Shown piece after piece: positions 1-6,510 of a stretch of 10,811 bases of DNA. Source of the DNA: an uncultured Bacilli bacterium (GTDB taxonomy: Bacteria; Bacillota_I; Bacilli_A; RF39; UBA660); assembly GCA_910587745.1 (NCBI GenBank), contig CAJUNE010000038.1, forward strand, positions 1-10,811. The letters run 5' to 3'. Under the pieces are notes generated by a model, which had not been told where the DNA came from, searched no databases, and saw only the letters and a list, made by a program, of their open reading frames with translations. How positions within the stretch are numbered: position 1 is the stretch's first letter; each line of letters opens with the position of its first letter. The position numbers and the translations under genes were made by a program.

Positions 1-186
1 TTTAAATTCATCAACATAATTTCTATTAATAATGTCTCTATATAGAAATCTTGAGGGTCTAAAATGACTTAATAATATATTTGATAAAGCACCTGGCTGT
101 TCTAAAATGGTTGGAAATTCCTCACGACATAAATGCATCATCGCTTCACCAAATTGTTTTTTTATTATTTTTAAATCATCAACCAT
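1..186 (-). CDS. Partial gene, unknown function (N-terminal 62 codons)
   Basis: The frame opens with ATG at 186-184 and stays open to the left edge, so only the first 62 residues are visible. An AGAGGG ribosome binding site lies five bases upstream of the ATG, and a near-consensus promoter sits just beyond it, which makes the start well supported. The protein begins MVDDLKIIKKQF and contains MMHLCREEFP (about residues 16-25) and RFLYRDIINRNY (about 47-58). It looks soluble, mixed in charge and probably helical, with no signal peptide or membrane segment in the visible part. I cannot name the family; the CREEFPTILE-like segment gives only a vague impression of a conserved Firmicutes hypothetical protein, which should not be taken as an assignment. 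It is divergent from the small membrane-protein gene at 271-639 and is probably the first gene of its own transcription unit. Confidence 0.75.
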   Translation of the reverse strand, partial: MVDDLKIIKKQFGEAMMHLCREEFPTILEQPGALSNILLSHFRPSRFLYRDIINRNYVDEFK

Positions 187-199
187 ATTATCCCTCTTT

Positions 200-228
200 T
201 TGAGGTATATTATAGTTTATATTTTAAT
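200..228 (+). promoter_or_regulatory. Candidate promoter for the 122-residue membrane protein
   Basis: On the plus strand, TTGAGG (200-205) is followed by a 17-base spacer and TTTAAT (223-228), four and five matches to the consensus hexamers. The start point would be near 235, leaving a leader of about 35 bases before the ATG at 271. It overlaps the stronger divergent promoter on the other strand almost completely. The match is moderate in very AT-rich DNA and could be chance. Confidence 0.35.
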
Positions 229-237
229 AATAAACAA
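209..237 (-). promoter_or_regulatory. Near-consensus sigma-A-type promoter for the left-edge gene
   Basis: Reading the minus strand, TTGTTT (237-232) is followed by a 17-base spacer and a perfect TATAAT (214-209). Transcription would start near 202, giving a leader of about 16 bases that contains the AGAGGG ribosome binding site of the gene starting at 186. The sequence match is direct; use of the site is inferred. Confidence 0.7.
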
Positions 238-270
238 GACTATTTCTTCTTTAGTGTCATATATTCTAGT

Positions 271-639
271 ATGGGTATTGGGATTAAGTTACAAAGAATT
301 AATACAGAAGATTTTATTTGGGTGATATATTTCTTTATTGCTCTTTTTGCTATTATTTCTGATACTTATGAAAAAAAGTTTTTAATAAACAATGATAAAA
401 AAGCACAAAAAACATATAAAACAATTAATATAACCATTTTTATTGTAGCTCTTTTTATTTATGTCTATTTTGTTTTTATTAATTACCAAGACGTTAATGA
501 ACTTAAAAGGGAAGCGTCAAAAAAAGAAGTGCTTAATCAACATTTAAGTTTAATTTCAGCGCTTCTATTTTTAGTTGGTGGTGCTATAGCTTTATATGTA
601 GAACTTACAGGTGATGCACCTGATGTTGAATTAGCGTAA
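271..639 (+). CDS. Small membrane protein of unknown function, three predicted helices
   Basis: This 122-residue frame is the only well-supported plus-strand gene. Three hydrophobic segments stand out, at about residues 15-30, 53-71 and 92-111. Charged stretches separate them: DTYEKKFLINNDKKAQKTYK between the first two and a KREASKKE segment before the third. The C-terminus is short and acidic (TGDAPDVELA). There is no signal peptidase site, catalytic motif or cysteine pair, and I do not recognise the family. The start is uncertain. No Shine-Dalgarno sequence precedes the ATG at 271, the frame is open further upstream without an ATG, and no in-frame ATG follows close by. The gene is divergent from the left-edge gene and convergent with the deacetylase gene, whose coding sequence it overlaps by nine bases. 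The alternating hydrophobic and charged pattern favours a real gene over a shadow. Confidence 0.75.
   Translation: MGIGIKLQRINTEDFIWVIYFFIALFAIISDTYEKKFLINNDKKAQKTYKTINITIFIVALFIYVYFVFINYQDVNELKREASKKEVLNQHLSLISALLFLVGGAIALYVELTGDAPDVELA
608..622. repeat. Perfect inverted repeat (6-bp arms, 3-base loop) at a convergent gene boundary
   Basis: CAGGTG, the loop ATG, then CACCTG form a perfect hairpin, unusually GC-rich for this window. It lies inside the last codons of the plus-strand membrane-protein gene and nine bases past the stop of the minus-strand deacetylase gene. Neither side has a run of T, so it is not a standard intrinsic terminator. It could slow polymerase or protect the 3' end of either transcript, or simply reflect the coding sequence. 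Confidence 0.4.
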
Positions 640-1887
640 TGATAAATAAGCTTTTCCTGTTTCTAAAGTTTTACCTTTTATCTTAGCAAGTTCTGATACA
701 CTGACAACTTGATAGCCATTTGCATACAACCATGGTAAAATTATTTTTAATGACTCATAACTAGATTCATATAACTCATGCATTAATATTATTGCACCAT
801 CATGAACATTTTCTTTAATGTAATTAACGATATGTTTTACATTGCGATATCGCCAATCTTCTGTATCTAAATCCCATAGAATAAAATAATTATTTATAGT
901 TTCTAAATTTTCTTTACTATATGCACCATATGGTGGTCTTAAAAGTTTTATGTGATCACCAGTTATAGAATTATATAAATTATCTGTCTTAGTTAAATTT
1001 TCATTTACTTTATCATATGCTGCTCTTTTAATATTTAAATGATCATAGGTGTGAGATCCTACTTCATTGCCTGATTTATAAGTTTGTAAAACACAAGACT
1101 TGCAACTATTCATCATAGTACCTACCATAAAAAATGTCGCATGAGCTTTATTCTTATTTAATTCCTCTAATATTAAAGGATTATAATATCCGCTTGGCCC
1201 ATCATCAAAAGTTAGTGCAACGGCCTTTTTATTACTAGAATAATTAAAACCATTTTCATTTTGATAATTTTTATTTAATTCTGGTTTATAATTAAGAAGA
1301 TCTTTTATTTCATTAAAATCAATTTTTAAAGTAACTTCTTCTTTCATATCATAATTATATATATAATCATAGTAATATATTATTACTTCATTTTCAGTTA
1401 CATAGTATCCTTTTTCACCAGCACCATTTTCAATACCTTTAATAATAAATTCGGGATATTTTAAATTTAATAGTTCTTTTTCTTTTTCTTCAAAAGACTT
1501 TAATTTATTTTCTTTTAACATACCAAAGAAAGTTATTTCTTTTCCTGTATATGTATCAATAATAATACTATTATATCTTTCACCACTTTTAGTTATGTTA
1601 TTTTCATCTGTTCTTTTTTCTGTACTTTTATATACTATACTTTTATATCTAGTATTATCATTACTTTCATAAACAATATCAGAATATTTATTTTTTATGT
1701 CTTCCATTAACCCTTCAATATTAACTTTTTTAGAATTTTTTACTTCACTAGATTTGCTACCTTCTTCATTTTTGTTATCTAGCTTTTTGTTCCAAAAAAG
1801 CAAGACAAGAATTAATGCTCCTATAACTAATGCTGTAATAATTAGTATAATTGTACTTTTATCTATTACATTATCTTTGTACTTCAT
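631..1887 (-). CDS. Membrane-anchored polysaccharide deacetylase, PdaC-like (NodB domain)
   Basis: The product is a predicted 418-residue extracellular enzyme that removes acetyl groups from a wall polysaccharide, most likely peptidoglycan. One membrane anchor (about residues 11-32) follows a short basic N-terminus. A Lys/Ser/Asn-rich linker leads to a region at about 60-200 resembling the DUF3298/RsiV-type domain found before the catalytic domain in PdaC of Bacillus subtilis. The NodB domain fills about 221-405 with all five motifs: TFDDGP (226-231; Asp228 base, Asp229 metal), SHTYDH (278-283; His279 and His283 metal), RPPYG (317-321), DLDTEDW (339-345) and LMH (368-370, His370). The catalytic set is complete, so the enzyme should be active. 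AGGTAGTGG lies seven bases before the ATG. The gene follows the ABC permease by 34 bases, suggesting cotranscription, and its stop interlocks with that of the convergent gene. Choice among GlcNAc, MurNAc or another sugar cannot be made from sequence. Confidence 0.9.
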   Translation of the reverse strand: MKYKDNVIDKSTIILIITALVIGALILVLLFWNKKLDNKNEEGSKSSEVKNSKKVNIEGLMEDIKNKYSDIVYESNDNTRYKSIVYKSTEKRTDENNITKSGERYNSIIIDTYTGKEITFFGMLKENKLKSFEEKEKELLNLKYPEFIIKGIENGAGEKGYYVTENEVIIYYYDYIYNYDMKEEVTLKIDFNEIKDLLNYKPELNKNYQNENGFNYSSNKKAVALTFDDGPSGYYNPLILEELNKNKAHATFFMVGTMMNSCKSCVLQTYKSGNEVGSHTYDHLNIKRAAYDKVNENLTKTDNLYNSITGDHIKLLRPPYGAYSKENLETINNYFILWDLDTEDWRYRNVKHIVNYIKENVHDGAIILMHELYESSYESLKIILPWLYANGYQVVSVSELAKIKGKTLETGKAYLSLR

Positions 1888-1908
1888 TAAAAACCACTAC
1901 CTATTTAT

Positions 1909-1914
1909 ATTATA
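1909..1914 (-). promoter_or_regulatory. Possible internal -10 box before the deacetylase gene
   Basis: A perfect TATAAT occurs in the 34-base gap between the permease and deacetylase genes. The best -35 at 17 bases upstream is TGTAAA (1937-1932), only three matches to the consensus. It could give the deacetylase its own transcription, but AT-rich gaps produce such hexamers often. Confidence 0.25.
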
Positions 1915-1921
1915 ACTAATT

Positions 1922-3325
1922 TTATATGTTTTTTACATCTTTTTTGCTAAAATACAGATAAGTTAGACATAATATTACACTTATATAGCCCAAAACTATT
2001 AATAAAGAATGGAAAGGATCAAATTTAAAAGGATTATTATGATAATTTACTAAATAACTAAAATCCCAGTGAATTGATACAAAAGCTTTTAGTATACTTA
2101 AATTATATATTAAAGCTAAATTCTTAATTACTTCACTTACTAAATAAAATAAGAATGTTATTGTTATTGCTGCACTAGTTGATGTTGTTATTGTACTAAG
2201 TCCAAAACATAAGATACTTAAAACTATATATATTGGAGCACATGCTACTAGTGACATAAACAAATAGTTAAAGCATGAATATTTAACTAATACACATTCA
2301 CTAGCATTATATACTAAAACTGGTATACTTAAAGAATCAAATCCTAACATAATACCACCAATTATAATTTCTATTAAAATCATAAAGAATATGATAAGAG
2401 GTATTAATATAAGTATAGTTAATAACTTGGAAGTTAATATTGTTCTTCTTTTAAATGGTTTGGTAAGCAAATACTTAATTGTTCCTTTATTAAATTCTTC
2501 GCTTACTATTGAACCACATATCATTACAATATATATTAAAATAAATATTTGAAATTCACTGTTAAAATTGCTTAAAATGTATCTCACTGTACTAGTATTA
2601 TTTATATCAATTTGCTCCTCTAAAATATATTTATTTTTTAAAAACATGCTGTCTAAATTCTGCAATCTTTCCCTTTCATCTATGGTTAAATTCTTTTTTA
2701 CCTTTAAATTACGATATTCTACTAAGTCGGTTTCAATATCTATTATAGCATTATTTAAATAATTATTAGAGTCAAAAGATATATTATTCTTTAAACGATA
2801 TTCAGCTAGTTTAAGTCTAATATTTAATCTTTCTTTTGTTTCTTTATCCGTTGTAGTATTTATTTTTTCTTTTAGTTCTTCAATATTTTTATTAACAAAA
2901 TATTTGTAATCGTCAGCGGATATTTTAGCCATAATAGCATTTTTTTCTATTTCTAATTCTTTAGTTTTTTCTTCATCTTTTAATATGTATTTACTTTCAT
3001 TTAACTTTTCAACTACTGGATATAAATAGTTATGATTTAAATATAATTGGTTGCTAGTTTTACTATTAATATCTGTTTTGCCAATTTCTATAGTTGTTAA
3101 ATTTGCTACATATATTAATAAGTCGTCAGGATTATTAAGATCTAAATTACTATTAGTGTTCTCAGCTTCCGTAATATCTAATCGCTCATTATTTAGATCA
3201 TAAACATTTATTTCTTTAGAAATTATATTTGTTAAAATAGCATACATTATAAATAAAATTGTAACAATATAAAAACTCTTTTTACAAAATATTTTCTTTA
3301 ATTCAGCTTTTATTAATCTAATCAA
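1922..3325 (-). CDS. ABC-2-type transporter permease with a large extracytoplasmic loop
   Basis: This 467-residue integral membrane protein is the transmembrane partner of the ATPase encoded just upstream. Predicted helices lie at about residues 17-36, 255-275, 298-326, 353-377, 383-404 and 438-459. A charged, partly coiled-coil region of more than 200 residues (about 37-250) sits between helices one and two and is probably outside the membrane. The motif SEEFNKGTIKYLLTKP (275-290), followed by FKRRTILTSKLL, is the typical cytoplasmic coupling segment of ABC-2 permeases. The start codon is TTG (3325-3323). It is well supported by GGAGGT seven bases upstream, the MIRLIKAELKKI opening usual for this family, and an eight-base overlap with the ATPase gene. 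The substrate is unknown. Relatives export or act on hydrophobic peptides, antibiotics or ions, and pairing with a BcrA-type ATPase favours peptide or antibiotic traffic. No truncation is seen. Confidence 0.88.
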   Translation of the reverse strand: MIRLIKAELKKIFCKKSFYIVTILFIMYAILTNIISKEINVYDLNNERLDITEAENTNSNLDLNNPDDLLIYVANLTTIEIGKTDINSKTSNQLYLNHNYLYPVVEKLNESKYILKDEEKTKELEIEKNAIMAKISADDYKYFVNKNIEELKEKINTTTDKETKERLNIRLKLAEYRLKNNISFDSNNYLNNAIIDIETDLVEYRNLKVKKNLTIDERERLQNLDSMFLKNKYILEEQIDINNTSTVRYILSNFNSEFQIFILIYIVMICGSIVSEEFNKGTIKYLLTKPFKRRTILTSKLLTILILIPLIIFFMILIEIIIGGIMLGFDSLSIPVLVYNASECVLVKYSCFNYLFMSLVACAPIYIVLSILCFGLSTITTSTSAAITITFLFYLVSEVIKNLALIYNLSILKAFVSIHWDFSYLVNYHNNPFKFDPFHSLLIVLGYISVILCLTYLYFSKKDVKNI

Positions 3326-4217
3326 TTTTTTTACCTCCTGCTCTATTCATGAAAGCTTCTTCAAGAGTTAATATCTCTTTTTTAACTTCATATATATCAA
3401 TATTATTATTTACTAAAATTTTAATAAATTCAGCGATTTCTTTTTCATCTTTTATTACCTCAATATAATTATCATCTATTATTTTATCATTACTATTTAA
3501 TAATTTTTTTATTTTTTTAATATCATTTACTTTAATAATATATTTATTTTCATCAATTTCTTTTATCTTAGAAATACTATTTTCTTCAATTATTTCACCT
3601 TTAGATATAATACAAACTTTATTGCAAAAACTTTCTAATTCACTTAAGTTATGACTAGATATTAGTATCCCCATTCCTCTTTTAGATAATTTTAATAATA
3701 ATTCTCGCAATTCTTTTATTCCTTCAGGGTCTAATCCGTTAGTAGGCTCATCTAATATTAATAAATTAGGGTTATTCACTAAAGATATCGCAATTCCTAA
3801 ACGTTGTCTCATTCCTAAAGAATATTTACTTACTTTATCATAAATTCTATTTTCTAAACCGACAAGCCTGATTATATTTGTTAAACTTTCTTCTTTTATA
3901 TTAGCATATAAACTGGCTTGTAATTTTAAGTTTTCATAGCCTGTTAAATACATATAAACATCAGGAGATTCCACAATACATCCCGTTTTTTCTATCGCTT
4001 TAACAAAATTCTTTTTTATATCATAACCGTTTATCGTAATACTACCCTTAGTTAATCTTTGTAAGCCTAAAATACACTTAATTGTTGTAGTTTTTCCAGC
4101 TCCATTAGGACCAATAAAAGCTAGAATATCTCCTTCATTTATTTCAAAGCTAACACTTTTTAATACTTCTTTTTTACCAAACTTTTTATTTAAGTCTTTT
4201 ACTTTTAATATACTCAT
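3318..4217 (-). CDS. ABC transporter ATP-binding protein, BcrA/NatA-like
   Basis: The 299-residue cytoplasmic ATPase powers the transporter whose permease is encoded next. All nucleotide-binding motifs are intact: Walker A GPNGAGKTT (36-44, Lys42), signature YSLGMRQR (132-139), Walker B LLILDEP (152-158, Glu157), D-loop GLDP and H-loop SSH (187-189). At the usual Q-loop position the sequence reads IVESPDVYMYLTGYENL, with Glu83 instead of Gln. That substitution is common in bacitracin- and lantibiotic-resistance-type ATPases and supports a BcrA-like assignment. Residues after about 215 form a charged C-terminal extension typical of this group, ending in LTLEEAF. AAGGA lies about eight bases before the ATG, in a 14-base stretch (4220-4233) identical to the one before topA. 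The stop TAG falls inside the permease gene, and its last Gly-Gly codons form the permease ribosome binding site, so translation is probably coupled. No two-component system is adjacent within the window. Confidence 0.93.
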   Translation of the reverse strand: MSILKVKDLNKKFGKKEVLKSVSFEINEGDILAFIGPNGAGKTTTIKCILGLQRLTKGSITINGYDIKKNFVKAIEKTGCIVESPDVYMYLTGYENLKLQASLYANIKEESLTNIIRLVGLENRIYDKVSKYSLGMRQRLGIAISLVNNPNLLILDEPTNGLDPEGIKELRELLLKLSKRGMGILISSHNLSELESFCNKVCIISKGEIIEENSISKIKEIDENKYIIKVNDIKKIKKLLNSNDKIIDDNYIEVIKDEKEIAEFIKILVNNNIDIYEVKKEILTLEEAFMNRAGGKKID

Positions 4218-4260
4218 GTTTTTTTCCTTTCTTATTTATTTTTTCTTCGCTTGTAAATTT

Positions 4261-4289
4261 ATTAAAGCACTAAAAATTATAAAAAGCAA
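4261..4289 (-). promoter_or_regulatory. Candidate extended -10 promoter for the ABC transporter operon
   Basis: On the minus strand, TTGCTT (4289-4284) is followed by a 17-base spacer ending in TGC and then TTTAAT (4266-4261), giving a TGn extended -10. The start would be near 4254, with a leader of about 37 bases before the ABC ATPase. The -35 box overlaps the foot of the topA terminator hairpin. The good spacing and TGn element compensate for a weak -35. Confidence 0.4.
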
Positions 4290-4321
4290 GTCATAACCTT
4301 TTTTAAGGTAAGATTTGACTT
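4272..4321 (-). terminator. Probable rho-independent terminator of topA
   Basis: Read on the minus strand, AAGTCA (4321-4316) pairs with TGACTT (4293-4288), and inside it ACCTT (4309-4305) pairs with AAGGT (4300-4296) around an AAAA loop. An asymmetric internal loop (6 and 2 bases) separates the two stems. The hairpin is followed by GCTTTTTATAATTTTT, a U-rich tract on this strand only, so the terminator is directional. It lies about 70 bases past the topA stop and separates topA from the ABC genes. The stem is AT-rich and interrupted, so termination may be partial. Confidence 0.55.
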
Positions 4322-4392
4322 ATTCGCGACAAAATACAACATAGTTTGACAAATACTTAATTAAAGCTTGATAAAATATAATTAAAAAGTGA

Positions 4393-6417
4393 CTATTTAA
4401 CATAGCCACATTCTTCACATAATATCGTTTTATTTTTATTTACTAATAAGTTTTTACATTGAGGACAAGTTTCTCCAGTGGGTTCATACCATGTTGCATA
4501 ATTACATTTTGGATAGTTGCTACAACCATAGAATGTTTTGCCTTTCTTAGTGCGTCTTGCAACTATATCATGTTCACATTTTGGACATTTGGCAACTACA
4601 GCGACTTCTTTTTCTTCCTTTTTTATATACTTACAGGTTGGATAATTGCTACATGCCGTAAACTCACCATATTTACCACTTCTTATAACTAAATCGCTTC
4701 CACAATCAGGACAAACTTCACCAGTTTTTTCTGGCTCTTTTTTCTCCATCTCTTTAAATGCTTTTTCAACTAAAGGTGCAAACTCATCATAGAATTTGGT
4801 TAATACTTCAATATTGTCTTTTTTATCATCAGCGATTTCATCTAACTCTGTTTCCATATTGGCAGTATATTCAACATTTACAATGCCACTAAAAAACTCT
4901 TGTAACTTGTCAGTAGTTTCAAAACCAATATCGGTTGGAACAAATTTCTTGTCTTCTGTTATGACATATCCTCTATCTTTAATAGTCTTCATGATTGTAG
5001 CATAAGTACTAGGTCTACCTATTCCTAATGTTTCCATTTCTTTAATTAAGCTAGCTTCAGTATAACGTGATGCTGGTTTTGTAAAGTGTTGGAATTTCTC
5101 AATTTTATCGGCGATGACACAACCACTTTTATAGTTTTTGAAATCTGGTAATATTGTGTCTTCACTATCTTCATATTCCTTATATACTTTTAAATAACCA
5201 TCAAACTTTAACACACTTCCTGTTGCTTTAAACATATAACCATTGTTTTCTAAGTTAACAGTAGTAGCTAAAGTTTTGGCACTACTCATTAAATAAGCTA
5301 AAGAACGTATATATATTAATCGATAAAGTTTATATTCGTCATTGCTTAAATATTCTTTAATAGATTCTGGTGTTCTCATTATACTTGTTGGTCTTATAGC
5401 CTCGTGAGCATCTTGAGCTCCTTTAGGTTCCTTAGATACTTTTATACTGCCAACATATTCGTCACCATATTTTCCTTTAATATAAGTCTTGGTATCATTT
5501 ACAAATACATCACTAAGTCTTGTTGAATCTGTACGCATATAAGTTATTAAACCAACTGTTTCTTTTCCTATATTCATACCTTCATAAAGCTTTTGAGCTA
5601 TTTGCATAGTTTTACTTGAAGAAAAGTTAAGACGATTGGCAGCCATTTGTTGTAATGTTGAAGTTCTAAATGGGTCTTTTGGTTTCTTCATTTTTTCTTT
5701 TTCTTCAACACTGTCTATTTTAAATGATTTGTCTAATTTTTCTAATATTTCATTTGCTTCTACTTCAGTGTGTATTTCAACTTTTTTATTGTGATATTTC
5801 TCTAATGTTGCTTTAAATTCTTTAAAGTCTGCTTCGATTGTCCAATATTCTTCGGGCACAAAAGCTAGCATTTCTCGCTCACGGTCAACAATAAGTTTTA
5901 GAGCAACACTTTGAACACGTCCAGCACTCTTTCCTCCAGTTTTTCTTTGCATTAATTTACTTAGTCTAAAACCTATTATTCTGTCTAACATTCTTCTAGT
6001 TTCTTGACTCTTAACTAAATCCATATCTATCTTACGAGGATTATTAATAGAATTTATAACAACATCTTTAGTTATTTCATTAAATACTACTCTTTCATAA
6101 TCACTATCTTTTAATTTTAATTCATCATATAAATGCCATGAGATAGCCTCTCCCTCGCGGTCAGGGTCGGTAGCTAGTATAACTTTATCACTATTTGAGG
6201 CCATTTTCTTTAATGCACTTATATCTTTTTTCTTGCCTGTTATAGGGATATAATTTGGTTTAAAATTATCTTCAATATCTATTCCTAAACCATATTTACC
6301 AGTAGTAGCTAAATCTCTTATATGCCCTTTTGAAGATACTACTTTGTATTCTCCACCTAGATATTTTTCAATAGTTTTACTTTTTGCTGGAGATTCTACA
6401 ATTACTAAATTACTCAT
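4393..6417 (-). CDS. topA: DNA topoisomerase I (type IA)
   Basis: The 674-residue enzyme relaxes negatively supercoiled DNA by single-strand passage. The Toprim domain opens with NLVIVESPAKS and carries the metal-binding ATDPDREGE (82-90, Asp84 and Asp86). The active-site region ITYMRTDST (291-299) holds the nucleophile Tyr293, and DAHEAIRPT (336-344) and GIGRPSTYA (465-473) are the usual conserved blocks. The C-terminus has three zinc-ribbon repeats. Their Cys sets are 569/572/589/595, 611/614/632/638 and a compact 651/654/667/670. Length and domain order are normal for a Bacillota TopA (about 690 residues). The ATG at 6417 is preceded by AAGAAAGGAAAAAA, a good ribosome binding site. In many Bacillota topA lies a few genes beyond rbgA and rnhB, and that synteny is partly kept here. 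It appears to have its own promoter in the 93-base upstream gap and a terminator downstream. Confidence 0.98.
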   Translation of the reverse strand: MSNLVIVESPAKSKTIEKYLGGEYKVVSSKGHIRDLATTGKYGLGIDIEDNFKPNYIPITGKKKDISALKKMASNSDKVILATDPDREGEAISWHLYDELKLKDSDYERVVFNEITKDVVINSINNPRKIDMDLVKSQETRRMLDRIIGFRLSKLMQRKTGGKSAGRVQSVALKLIVDREREMLAFVPEEYWTIEADFKEFKATLEKYHNKKVEIHTEVEANEILEKLDKSFKIDSVEEKEKMKKPKDPFRTSTLQQMAANRLNFSSSKTMQIAQKLYEGMNIGKETVGLITYMRTDSTRLSDVFVNDTKTYIKGKYGDEYVGSIKVSKEPKGAQDAHEAIRPTSIMRTPESIKEYLSNDEYKLYRLIYIRSLAYLMSSAKTLATTVNLENNGYMFKATGSVLKFDGYLKVYKEYEDSEDTILPDFKNYKSGCVIADKIEKFQHFTKPASRYTEASLIKEMETLGIGRPSTYATIMKTIKDRGYVITEDKKFVPTDIGFETTDKLQEFFSGIVNVEYTANMETELDEIADDKKDNIEVLTKFYDEFAPLVEKAFKEMEKKEPEKTGEVCPDCGSDLVIRSGKYGEFTACSNYPTCKYIKKEEKEVAVVAKCPKCEHDIVARRTKKGKTFYGCSNYPKCNYATWYEPTGETCPQCKNLLVNKNKTILCEECGYVK

Positions 6418-6473
6418 TTATTTTTTCCTTTCTTTTATATTCCATTATTTCTAACCACTTTTATTTTTTAATG

Positions 6474-6501
6474 ATTGTAAATGGAAATGTTAAATCTTCA
6501 A
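6474..6501 (-). promoter_or_regulatory. Candidate promoter for topA
   Basis: In the 93-base gap upstream of topA, TTGAAG (6501-6496) is followed by a 16-base spacer and TACAAT (6479-6474), four and five matches to the consensus. Transcription would start near 6467 with a leader of about 50 bases. I see no clear terminator for the preceding gene in this gap, so topA could also be reached by read-through. Confidence 0.4.
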
Positions 6502-6510
6502 TTAATTATT

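Noticed and set aside
107..325. Plus-strand 72-codon open frame
   Set aside because: It overlaps the start of the better-supported left-edge gene and its promoter, has no ribosome binding site, and is an antisense shadow.
1697..1915. Plus-strand open frame opposite the deacetylase N-terminus
   Set aside because: Its Ser/Leu/Phe-rich sequence is the complement of the Lys/Ser-rich linker and membrane anchor of a clear gene.
4276..4281. Perfect TATAAT on the minus strand as the ABC operon -10 box
   Set aside because: It falls in the U-tract of the topA terminator and has only A-rich sequence at the -35 position. The extended -10 promoter at 4261-4289 is better.
4459..5005. Two plus-strand open frames opposite topA
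   Set aside because: They lie wholly within the unmistakable topA zinc-ribbon and core region, lack ribosome binding sites and show no protein-like features of their own.
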